Of a stretch of DNA of 64,000 nt, positions 1 to 9,938 are shown piece by piece. Source of the DNA: Balaenoptera acutorostrata (Eukaryota; Chordata; Mammalia; Artiodactyla; Balaenopteridae); the NCBI RefSeq assembly GCF_949987535.1, contig NC_080067.1, positions 45,816,910 to 45,880,909 of the forward strand, in the 5' to 3' direction. A model generated the notes under the pieces. It was not told the DNA's origin, made no database searches, and saw nothing but the letters and a program-made list of their open reading frames with translations. Position 1 is the first letter of the stretch; every line of letters begins with the position of its first letter. The position numbers were made by a program, and so were the translations under genes.

Positions 1-56
1 GAAACGAAGACCCAACACAGCCAAAAATTTAAAATAATTAATTAATTAATTTTTTT
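1..56 (+). repeat. 3' tail of CHR-type SINE
   Basis: Begins with the GAAACGAAGACCCAACACAG tail found in the complete SINEs at 15.9 and 25.0 kb, followed by an A/T-rich tail. The 5' part is outside the window. Confidence 0.8.
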
Positions 57-252
57 TAAAAAATGAGGTTCTCATTTAAAAAAAAATAATAACACCCTTA
101 AGAATAGTTAAGATGGTAAATTTTACATGTATTTTTTACCACAGTAAAAAAAAAAAAGATATGTTTGAGAAGAAAAGTCAGAAAAATTTACATTAAGAAT
201 TAATAATTAATGTCTTTAATGTGTGATTCCTTTTTTTTTTTTTTGGCTCCAG

Positions 253-2344
253 AATGAGAGTTGCCTGGCTTCCAGAGAGACCTCTTTAATAACTGTAAGT
301 CAGAAAATTGAAGGTTTTAGCTCATATTATGAATTCATGTCATTGATATCTGATTATTTTTTCTTCTAGAATGGGAGTTGCCTGGCTTCCAGAAAGAGCT
401 CTTTTATGATGGTAAGACACAAAATTCTTTCCTCAAATGCAACGGCAGGGGAAGGGGGGGTACGTTTTTAGCCCATCTCAATAGTTCCTTCCCCACTTTG
501 TCATATTATGCAGACCCTGTGCCTTAGCAGTATCTATGAGGACTTGAAGATGTACCACATGGAGTTCCAGGCCATGAACGCAAAGCTTCTGATGGATCCT
601 GAGAGGCAGATCTTTCTGGATCAGAACATGCTGGCAGCTATTGCTGAGCTGATGCAGGTAAGGCCTTCTTCGTGCTGAGACCGGCAGCCAGGGTCCCTGA
701 TGAAGGGGTATACCAATCAGCCCTTCCTGGGTTGGGGGAGGCCTGAAATGCCCCCTTCTGAAGCCAGCTACATATTGGGGGAGACAGCCTTGAGGGCACC
801 TCTAGAGAGAGGGCAACATGAGCAGGTCACATTAAGGAAAGCAGCCTCCTGCTTGTTGACCATGTGGTATGCACCAGGCTCTGGGCAAAGGTGCATACAT
901 TTCCTTATGCTGTCCCCTTGGCAACCACTTGGGGTCTGTGCAAATGAGGAGACCAATGCTTAGAGGGTTAGCCACTTGTCTGAGGTCACACAGCTTGGAA
1001 GCGGCAGAGGCAGGATTTAAACCCCCATCAAAGGGATTCCACTGCACTCATCTTCTCATGCATCTCTAAAGCCTCTGGGACGTACATGCAAGGGGCTGGC
1101 ATGCATATCTGCAAATAATGCTAGAGAAGACAAGCGGGGCTGGTGTCTGGATATGACGCATGCTGAACCAAAATGTGAATGAAAGAAAAGAATGACCTAT
1201 CACCTGGGGACAACCACAGTGTTACTCATAGACAAGAATGTGCTTTGTAACTTTCTGAATCACCATAGCACATGATGCTAACATAAAACACAGAATTATC
1301 CACTTAAGAAAGAGCAGGGTGAGTGCCATGTTGGCCAGGGCATGGGATAATAATACGGCATCAGAAATGATTGTCTGAAAAGAAATTTATTTCATTCATC
1401 CTTTTTCAATTTTTTTTTGGGGGGGGGGTGCCAGATTACTTACTTGTTTGAAAGGCAGTGAACATCATGCAAGTATCAAAGAATATTACCATCTAGAGAG
1501 TTGTAGATGATATTTCATTTTCAGGACCAAGAGTCGAATCAGTTCTACCAGTAATCAGACAACTATGCCCAGACCTTTTGTCCCTCTGTGCCTCAGTTTC
1601 TTCCTCTGTAAAATGGGATGACTTTACCCACCCTACCTTTCTTTTAGGCTTTTTGTGAGGAAGTACAAGCAAAACTGCTGATCATTGTGCAAATATATGG
1701 TCTTGCATTGTGTTATCAAATTAAAGGCCTCAAACTGCCAGGTTTATTTATCTCACATGAATAAGTGTCTTTAGTCAACAGGTCTGATACTGACTGAGAG
1801 TTTCCAATCAATAGCAATCCATCACCTCCCTGTTCTAAAAAGGATGCCGCTTCTTAATGTAACATATAAAAATTAATTAGATATCACAGCAGATGTCATC
1901 TTAACAGAATTGTTTCTTTCTAAAATACAACTCCCACTGATGATTTTCTAAATAGCTTTCAGGGTCTTTTCAGAGCTCACTGAAGATCCATGTGCTTGGA
2001 TAATGAGCATTTCTTCTCTCAGGTTCTGCCTGCCCATCTGGCTGGGAGTAGATTTGATTTGGTTTAGGAGATGCAGTGAGGGAGTGGGTTGCAGGCTCTG
2101 AGACACGTATTGGCTTCACCCACCTTTACGGATGGACGTTTTAATTTTGGAATACTGTCTATGTCATGCTCAATATTTATTCTCCTAGGCCCTGAATTCC
2201 CACAGCGAGACTGTGTCACAGAAACCCTCCCTGGAAGAACTGGATTTTTATAAGACTAAAATCAAGCTCTGCATACTTCTTCATGCCTTCAGAATTCGTG
2301 TGGTGACCATCGACAGAATGATGAGCTATCTGAGTTCTTCCTAA
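253..2344 (+). CDS. IL12A: Interleukin-12 subunit alpha (p35), last four coding exons
   Basis: Four exons splice cleanly: 253-294, 370-411, 514-657 and 2189-2344, with stop TAA at 2342-2344. All joins are phase 0 with GT-AG borders. The first two 42-base exons encode NESCLASRETSLIT and NGSCLASRKSSFMM, the third contains SSIYEDLKMYHMEF and LLMDPERQIFLDQNML, and the last contains FYKTKIKLCILLHAFRI and ends MMSYLSSS. These match the C-terminal half of mammalian IL-12 p35 as I remember it. IL12A is a secreted four-helix-bundle cytokine subunit. It pairs with IL12B to form IL-12, driving Th1 and NK responses, and with EBI3 to form IL-35. The 5' exons with promoter and signal peptide lie left of the window. 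No frameshift or premature stop is seen in the visible part. Confidence 0.97.
848..1062 (-). repeat. MIR SINE in IL12A last intron
   Basis: Diverged MIR in reverse orientation (GAGGAGACCAATGCTTAGAG, then GGTCACACAGC and a GGCAGAGGCAGGATT segment). Apart from this and a plus-strand MIR near 1555-1720, the 658-2188 intron holds nothing I recognise. Confidence 0.7.
1555..1720 (+). repeat. MIR SINE fragment
   Basis: Carries CCTCAGTTTCTTCCTCTGTAAAATGGGATG, the MIR core in forward orientation. Confidence 0.65.
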
Positions 2345-2880
2345 AAAGCTGAGGTCTCTCCTAAACTTAAAGTATTTTTATAAATATTGGAACCAAAGAA
2401 ATTGTAATAGGGCATGGGTTAAGAACTGGGGCGGGGGGTGGCTTGACCTGTTCCTACTTAAGCTGGAACAGGAATTCTCATGCTTGTTTACATTAGTCAT
2501 TACTCCAAATTTGCAGGATGTGACTGTCCTATCCACATGATTCCTTTGATCAAGTCTATTTCATATTTACTATGGATAAGTTATTTTTAAGTTTTCATGA
2601 GCAAACTGATGAGGGGAAATGTCCTCCCAGAACGTGTTTTTCTTTTTTTCCCTTTAATAGAAGAGCAAGAATTTATAAGCTATTTCAGTACCAAAGAGTT
2701 TGTAGGAACAAACACTCAAGCATAATTTATTTTAAAATATTTATTTATATAATTTTGTGTTCATGAAAGCCTGTGAACTAACTTATATTTATTTATGTTG
2801 TATTTATTAAGATATTTATTGCCAAGTGGATTTGAGATATACCTTATGTTGTTTTAAAATAAAATGACTGAATTAAAGTA
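2345..2880 (+). promoter_or_regulatory. IL12A: IL12A 3' UTR with AU-rich element cluster
   Basis: The stretch after the stop becomes very AT-rich. Between about 2728 and 2822 there are repeated ATTTA pentamers, including an overlapping ATTTATTTA run near 2790. Such clusters are class II AU-rich elements, known to bind decay factors such as TTP and to shorten cytokine mRNA half-life. The cluster sits directly before the poly(A) signal, as expected for a regulated cytokine transcript. Confidence 0.8.
2858..2863 (+). terminator. IL12A: IL12A polyadenylation signal AATAAA
   Basis: A canonical AATAAA lies about 515 bases after the stop codon and just after the ATTTA cluster. Cleavage would fall near 2880. 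Confidence 0.75.
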
Positions 2881-4184
2881 ATTCTCATATTTTTCTAATG
2901 TGATTGGAATACTTTGAGTGTTAAAATACAGATCATGGGAAAACTGAAAACTCTGATGAAATTTGAACAAAATCACCTTAGAAAGAATGCCATGAGATTC
3001 TTACTCATTTCCTAGTTCCTTTAATCTCATATTTTAAAGGGAGCCTCATAAGACTAGATCTGACTTAATACTGAGGCCGTTGAATGAGTTAGTTTTTGAT
3101 AATATACTTTATTACTTTTGTTCAACATCTGAATCTAAAAATAAAATACATAAAAATGTTTTTCCCTATTAACCACAGCCCCATAACATACTGTGCATTA
3201 AACAAATACATGATAACATCCACCAACTGGGAAAAGCATCATTAAGAGGTCTTCTAGTCAAATTATTCTAATTTTTGTGACCCTTTGGGCTCTCAGGGGG
3301 AAGTTGTTTCTAAATTACAACTCAAAAAACTCTCCCTTTGCTTTAAATTATATAGAACTTCTGCCTGAACCACATGGATAATTGCCTTCCTTTGGCTTAA
3401 GAGATGTGCTTTTTAATTCTTTAAACCATGAGAATTTTAAAAGATTTACCTGATGGAATACCATGTAATTTTCAAACTCTGATAATCACATTCCTCCTTC
3501 ATATGAAAAGGTCGTAAGAAATGAACGATTCAGAGTCTGTCCTGTCCCCCCTACCTTTCCTCATGTGAATCCTCCCTCCCCTCCAGAGCTCCAGTCTTAT
3601 CCCTGTAAACAGGGAGGGGAGTGTGGATGGCCACCCCAGGTCCTCACGTGTGGGGAAACTTACTCGTTTTTCAGAGTCTCACCCCACGTGATGTACAATT
3701 AGATAGAAATCATCAAGCTGGATCCCATCACATACCTTCTTTTCTTTAGGAATTCCTCCCCAAGCTTGGATGACTGGCAGGTGATTCACAGGTAGGAGTT
3801 TCTTGCCTTTAAGTATCGGTTTTGGGGTCGGCAGCTTTGATGTGGCAAGAACTCATGGCTTTGATGAAGCAAGCTGGCGCTGTCCAGTTGCTGCCATCCC
3901 CCCCACCCCCGACCCTGCCTTCCTCCCCCTCCTCCCCCCGCCTGCCCATCGAATGGCGACTTGTCTGTTGTCTGGCTGGTTGTCTGTGCCCAGAAACAAG
4001 GAGAGGAAAGCCTGCTGACTGTGCTACAGACTGGGTTTATACAAAGGGACAAAGTGGCACACAAAGGGTCGCTTTCGTTCTAGAAATTGCCATGACATAT
4101 GCTTCAAAAACATGACTGGCCCAAGAAACATCTTCACAACTAATTGCATTCTTCACTACATGGTCAGTTTTCTGGTTTTTTGTT
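2881..4184. other. Intergenic stretch, nothing recognised
   Basis: AT-rich sequence between the IL12A poly(A) site and the first SINE. The C-rich run at 3895-3950 creates short spurious open frames on both strands. No repeat family, exon or RNA gene stands out. Confidence 0.6.
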
Positions 4185-4515
4185 TTAAGTCTGGGTCTGC
4201 CATTTATAACTTGTATGATGTGGCCATGTTATTTTGCCCTCACCCTACCTGTTTCCTCTTCTAAGAAGTGAAGACAGGGACTTCCCTGGCAGTCCAGTGG
4301 TTAGGACTCCGCACTGCCACTGCAGGGGGCATGGGTTCGATCCCTGGTCAGGGAACTAAGATGCCGCAAGCCATGCGGCCCGGCCAAAAACAACAACAAA
4401 AAAAGTGAAGATACTACTAGAACCTTGATCTGATCGATCCAGTGTTAAATGGAGCAACTCCTACAAAGCACTAGCATTGCACCTGGCACATAATCTGTAC
4501 ACAATAAATGTGAGC
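4185..4515 (+). repeat. MIR split by a CHR SINE
   Basis: Left part 4185-4274 (GTCTGGGTCTGCCATTTATA, then CCTGTTTCCTC) and right part 4412-4515 (GCACCTGGCACATAATCTG) are one MIR in forward orientation, interrupted by the SINE at 4275-4402. A further MIR fragment may lie at 4545-4690. Confidence 0.7.
4275..4402 (+). repeat. CHR-1-like short SINE
   Basis: GGGACTTCCCTGGCAGTCCA start, tRNA-like GGTTCGATCCCTGG box B, and an A-rich tail. A perfect 9-bp target duplication AAGTGAAGA lies at 4266-4274 and 4403-4411. Confidence 0.9.
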
Positions 4516-5334
4516 AATCTTTGACAATGATTACTAGCCTTTGGGTTTGGTGACCGGGCCAAATTGGTTAAAGCCTCTTTGCTACTATTTTCTTATCTAT
4601 GAAATTCAGAAAACTGTAGCCCCTATTTCACAGCACTATTGTGAGGACTCAGTGACTCAGTACAGTGTTGGCATCTAGTCAGTGCCTAACACCAATTTTT
4701 TTAAATTGTTAGACTGTCTGCTTGAAGACCTCAGTGACGCCCTGTCCCTCCAGGGCACTCAGCTATCGGGGGCTTTCAGCAGAGGAGGCCATCTGGTGCA
4801 GGACACGACAGCAAAAAAAGCAGGGTCCTGCCTTTCCAGAACAGAGGGTGGGAGCAAAGTAACTTGGTGAGAACGAGATCCTCCTAAAAACAGGCCCCAG
4901 ACCTAGCCTACTAGAGACATTTGATAACAAATTACTTTTTAAAAAGGAAATAAACAGTTTAAGTGTTTCTCACACCTAAAAATGACTGAATCAGATAATT
5001 AACGTAAAAAACAGCTGACAGCTGCCCTACTGAGAGTCGAGAGCTTTGGGGAAAGGGGTCAGTTCTGGGGAATGGTCTGGCCAGACATCCAGAGGTGGGT
5101 TTGGGAAAACTCAAGAGATGCACAAGGGCCTTAGACACCCTAAGGAGGAAAGAAAACATGGGAAGGGAGAAAACCAGCTTTGTCTGAAGCCAGCACAGAC
5201 AGAGACCGTGAGTCCCCCCGGCCATGTCACCCTGGGCCATGCAGTTGTTGCCCTTGTTTAAGGACAAAACATTTGGTTTTAGCTAGCGTAACTGTGGCTT
5301 CCTAGTTTAAGGCAAAGTGCACCTACAATATCGC

Positions 5335-5680
5335 TGTGAACTGAACGTTTGTGTTCCCTTAAAATTCATATGTTGAAGCCCTGATCCCCAGTGTGACGGT
5401 ATTAGGAGATGGGGTCTTTAGGAGGTTAGGTCTTAAGCATGGAGGCCTCATAGTGGGATTAGTGACCTTATAAGAGACTTGGAGAGATCTCCCCCCAACC
5501 TCCATGTGAGGACACAGTGACACGGTGGCCTGCTGCAAACCAGGGATAGCTCTCACCAGACACCAGATCCACCAGCACCCTCATCTTGGACCTCCCAACT
5601 TCAAGAACTGTGAGAAACACAGGTCTGTTGTTTAAGCCGCCCAGTCTGCAGTATTTTGTTGTAGTAGTCTGAGCTGAGAA
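5335..5680 (+). repeat. MLT1A-type MaLR solo LTR
   Basis: Shows the diagnostic AAAATTCATATGTTGAAGCC, then GGTATTAGGAGATGGGG, and a 3' end CCCAGTCTGCAGTATTTTGT. Non-coding ancient LTR. The preceding 4691-5334 holds nothing recognised. Confidence 0.85.
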
Positions 5681-5689
5681 AACTTTTAA

Positions 5690-6121
5690 ATAAGTCAGAA
5701 AGAGAAAAACAAATACCGTATGCTAACACATATACATGGAATCTAAGAAAAAAAAAAAAGGTCATGAAGAACCTAGGGGCAAGACAGGAATAAAGACACA
5801 GGCCTACTAGAATAGGGACTTGAGGATATGGGGAGGGGGGAAGGGTAAGCTGGGACAAAGTGAGAGAGTGGCATGGACGTATGTACACTACCAAACATAA
5901 AATAGATAGCTAGTGGGAAGCAGCCGCATAGCACAGGGAGATCAGCTCGGTGCTTTGTGACCACCTAGAGGGGTGGGATAGGGAGGGTGGGAGGGAGACA
6001 CAAGAGGGAGGGGATATGGGGATATATGTATACGTATAGCTGATTCACTTTGTTATAAAGCAGAAACTAACACATCATTGTAAAGCAATTATACTCCAAT
6101 AAAGATGTTAAAAAAAAAAAG
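5690..6121 (+). repeat. L1 3' end
   Basis: ORF2 tail and 3' UTR remnant (GCATAGCACAGGGAGATCAG, then GCAATTATACTCCAATAAAG and poly-A). The same terminal motif recurs at 13.1, 58.5 and 60.7 kb, marking a lineage-wide L1 family. Confidence 0.88.
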
Positions 6122-6322
6122 AAAAAACCCAATGACAATTTTCCAAAAATTGAATTGTATCAACTTTTCGGTTGAAATGTATTTGGTCAGAACAAGTCAA
6201 AAACTTTAGTTGCATGTATGTATCTTTGAGTATGATATTAAAATTAGGAGTATAAATTATGACATCAATGTAACATCAGAGACAATACACTCACGTAACC
6301 TTTTTCAGAAGCAATAGGAACT

Positions 6323-6535
6323 AATGCTTACTCCGTGCTTACTAAGTGCCAGGCATGTTTCTACAAGCGTTTACCACAAACGCACAGAATCCTCCCAAAA
6401 ACCCTAGGAGGAGGTGTTATTACCTTCCCCTTTTTATAGATGAGGAAACTAAACCAAGAGGCCATAGACACTTACAGGGTAAGTGGCAGATGCTGGGATC
6501 TGAACCCAGGCGGCCTGGCTCTGGCCTATGCACAC
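6323..6535 (-). repeat. MIR SINE
   Basis: Reverse MIR: TTACTAAGTGCCAGGCATG, then TAGATGAGGAAACTAA and GATCTGAACCCAGGCGG. Confidence 0.8.
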
Positions 6536-6539
6536 AGCC

Positions 6540-9465
6540 ACAGTATCCTTTGCCTCTCGTATTAAGGTCACACAGTAACTCATCATAACCATGCAAACAG
6601 CATCATAGTTACTTATGCTTCTCCTCTCTCCCTCACTACACTGTGAGAGCTTCAAGTACAGGAAATGTCATGTTATACAAGTATTTGTGTGCTCAGGCCC
6701 CAGCACTCAAAAATGGTAGAGAAAGGCAAATCTTCATGGGTTTCCACACGTTTCTCATTTCTTTTCCTAATCTAGGAATACATAAGAAAGTCTTTAGTCT
6801 TTAAAAATCAAAGTATTCCCAATTACAAAAAAAAAAGTTAAAAATTGTAAAATGCACATGCTTGCTTGGCTCAAAACCATTATACATGCTTAGAATGGGG
6901 GAAAATCCAAAATTCATTAAGGCTGTTTTTGTTTTTGGTTTTTTGGCCTAAAACAAAGGTTTATTTCTTGCTTGAGGTACATGCTCATTGCCTATCAGTT
7001 GGGGGCTCTGCTCTCATGGTTCTCTTCTGGAACCCAGGCTGATGGATCATCAGCTGTCATCTGCGGTCATCACTGCAGAGGAAAGGAAGGCTGGAAGGTC
7101 TCCACAAGCCTGTTGATTTAAATAATTTACATGTCTATGGTTTGGCATTATGTGATCCCTTCAGGAGCAAGGTGCCGCCCAAACATCCATCACTGGTGAA
7201 CTGGAAAGGGGTTTACCTCCCGTTGCAGACATCGTAGATACAAACTCCTGGACGACAGCTCCCAGAGACCCAAGCAGTCATCTTATCAGCTGGTTCCCAC
7301 GCTGCCCCCGACAGGAGTGGGTCAGGGGTCCAGCAGGGTGCCTCGACGACCCCTCATCAGCCCTCAGTAACCCCCCAGCAGAGCAGCTCCACTTCTGAAC
7401 GCTTTACCAATGCAGGTTCCAGGTGAGATTTCCTTTCACAAAAGGCTCCTACAGCTAAAGAAAGAACAGAACTCAGCCAAGCCCCTCCCCGCAGTTAAGT
7501 TTTTATAAGTCACAAAACCATCTTTTAGATTTCTCAACTTGCTTGAAAATAAAACACTGCTATAAATGCATAGATCAGACCCCCTTCTAAAAATGAAACT
7601 CGTGCCAAAGGTTACAGCAAACAGCAAGAAGGTACTTCTGCAGAATAAAGATAGAAGCCTAACTACAGGCTGTTTAACCAGAAATTTACATCACGGTTTG
7701 AATAAATTGGATCTAAATCCTCTGGAGGCTCAAGGCTGGAAGTCCCAGTTAAAAAAGCAGGAAGAACTTCAGAACTCTGCACTCAGAACTCAACCCCAGA
7801 GCCTCTGTTTTAGTATCAGCAGCCACAGAGCCATTAACAGAAATGCTCAAGCCCTGGAATGTGGGCTGGAAAAGATGCATTCCCAAGCAGTCTGGAATCC
7901 TCACCTTCAGCAAGCAGTGTGCTGCTTCAACCCAAGAAGGACTTCCAGCAACAGCAACAGGCTGGGCCAACCACTGAAAACCACTGTCCTCATGAGAGCA
8001 CACTTAAATATCGGCAAATACAGTGGCCTCTTTAGAAAATGGAGTGAAAACACACTTCCACATGATGAAGCAGGGAAGAAAGGTTGTCCCCTAAAGCAAT
8101 CCAAAAAAATAACAAAATGTGCCCCCAATATGCAGAAAAATCCTGTTACAGAGATGCACAAGGAACTAATTATGAATCCACCTGGTTTTACATAAAAACA
8201 TACCTCCCCATCCACGGGGTTGGGGGGAGACACACTCTAAATCATTCCTGGAGTGAGAAGGGTTAGGGGATTGCAGGTTCTCCTCAATCTGTGCAAACTC
8301 CTGGGTTAGCTTACCCTGGTTTACACTCACTCGGCCTCAGTCCAAGAACTGGGGCTGGGAGCAAAACCAACTAACATCCAAACAGCCAAGATAATAGCAA
8401 CCAAGGAATATGATGCTTTAAAAAGTAATTTGTCAGTAAATAATAATACAAATAAGACATATTAGCACTGTACAAATGCAGATTTATTGTTCTTCCCTTT
8501 ATCCATAGTAGGAAAAAGGTTGGAAATTGCTAGGAAAGCAGCTTATATACAAAGCACTTCTGAAATTATGCTTTTCTTTGGAAAACAACTTATAAAAAAT
8601 AATAAACGTTTAAAAAATTCAAGTCCTTTAAGTATTTTACACTTCTGAATGTTAAAACTCCATGTGTTTCCTAAAATATAGAACAATTAAAAAAAAACTC
8701 ATAAAGTGACATTGATTTAAATTCCACAGAATCCCTGACATTAGAAATACGTTCTTCCCTATAAAGTCAATTTGTTCTTCACAGGCAATGCTATATTTAA
8801 AGTGTGTTTCTCTAATTCATTGAGATTGAATTTACTCTCCAGCTAATGTCTACAGGAGACTAATGGTAATTTATAGTTTCTTCAAATAAGTTAACAAAAC
8901 ATCCAAAATGTTAATCACCACATGCATGATTCTGGGAGAGTGACAGTATCTATACATAAAAAAAAAAAAAAGATTTCACCCATTAACAAGAGCCAATATG
9001 GCCCATGATTCCCTGGGGCAAGTCCTCCTCGAGAAGAGATGACAGTTTTCCCTTGGTCCTGGCTAAGGCTATTTCTGAGTGGCATTCCTGTGCTCCCCAC
9101 CCACCAACCCTCCCCAAAGTAAAGGACCCAGGGGCCAAAGTCAAGAAATGTAGTGTTTGGCCTGGTGATTTCGGAAGGTTGATGAAACCTGCAGGGACTC
9201 TGAAGACGGACCCAGCTGAACTTGCCCAGTGAGAAGAGGCAATCACCTCTGAGGGTTTGCACCAACACTGATGGGGAGAGGATTACATTCCTTTCTAATC
9301 ACCCTAGGACCAGGTAACATGATTGGTTTAATGGCCTAACAGACCACTAGCCAGACTGGTTAGTAATGTGAGACATGGAAATCACACCCCACATAAAAAG
9401 ACATATTGTACCTGGAGGCACATAAGTGTCTGACTGCGTGGGAGCTAAAAGAATAGGAACCTCTC
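6540..9465. other. Region between IL12A and FIIND-DD gene, no gene supported
   Basis: Holds an old repeat-like block (about 6950-7260, unnamed) and otherwise unique AT-rich DNA. A 209-codon plus-strand open frame at 7566-8195 has no recognisable domain or coding signature. Part of this could be the 3' UTR of the FIIND-DD gene if the poly(A) signal at 8483 is used. Confidence 0.5.
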
Positions 9466-9471
9466 TTTATT
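9466..9471 (-). terminator. Candidate poly(A) signal of FIIND-DD gene
   Basis: TTTATT on the plus strand reads AATAAA on the minus strand, about 445 bases past the predicted stop. A second candidate is 8483-8488. Neither can be preferred from sequence alone. Confidence 0.4.
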
Positions 9472-9915
9472 ATTAATGTCATTAGGAAAAAAACTAAAAG
9501 AAATTGGTGCCGTTTAAGTACTCCGACACTTAACCGCTAAAAACATTTCAAACACTTGATATATATTTCATAGTTCACAGACTCCAAAAGGAAAACTATC
9601 GCATTTCTCACCTGACTGCGTTGGGTCATTTTAAGCACCCTTTGTAAGTGTATTTGTTTGGGTGGGGAAGCGGGTGGGAGGGTGTGAGTGGGAGGTACAA
9701 AAAAAAAAAAAAAAATCTTGATATTGCAGAGGTTTTTTTCTTCCTCAAGGTTTCCAAATATTTCATTCCCTTTGCCCCTGAATAATGTGAGCTGTGGGCA
9801 GCCTGTGAAAGGAGCTGCTTCCACAGGCTGTGCAGCTCTAGGTTCCGGAGTCCACACCCAATTACCACGGCGAGGGTCTTTGCAGGTAAAAGTTCCTGAA
9901 GCTTCCTTTTCCAGC

Positions 9916-9938
9916 TCATCTTCCAAACTTCACGTTTC
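9916..9938 (-). CDS. FIIND-DD gene exon 15 (terminal, tentative)
   Basis: After acceptor TTTCTTACAG the frame reads GNVKFGR and stops at TGA 9918-9916. An alternative acceptor 12 bases upstream (AG before 9950) would give GFLQET then stop. Both give a short tail, so the exact terminus is uncertain. Confidence 0.55.

Noticed and set aside
7566..8195. 209-codon plus-strand open frame
   Set aside because: No recognisable domain, no splice or promoter context, and biased composition. It overlaps a region with an equally open antisense frame, so it is probably chance.
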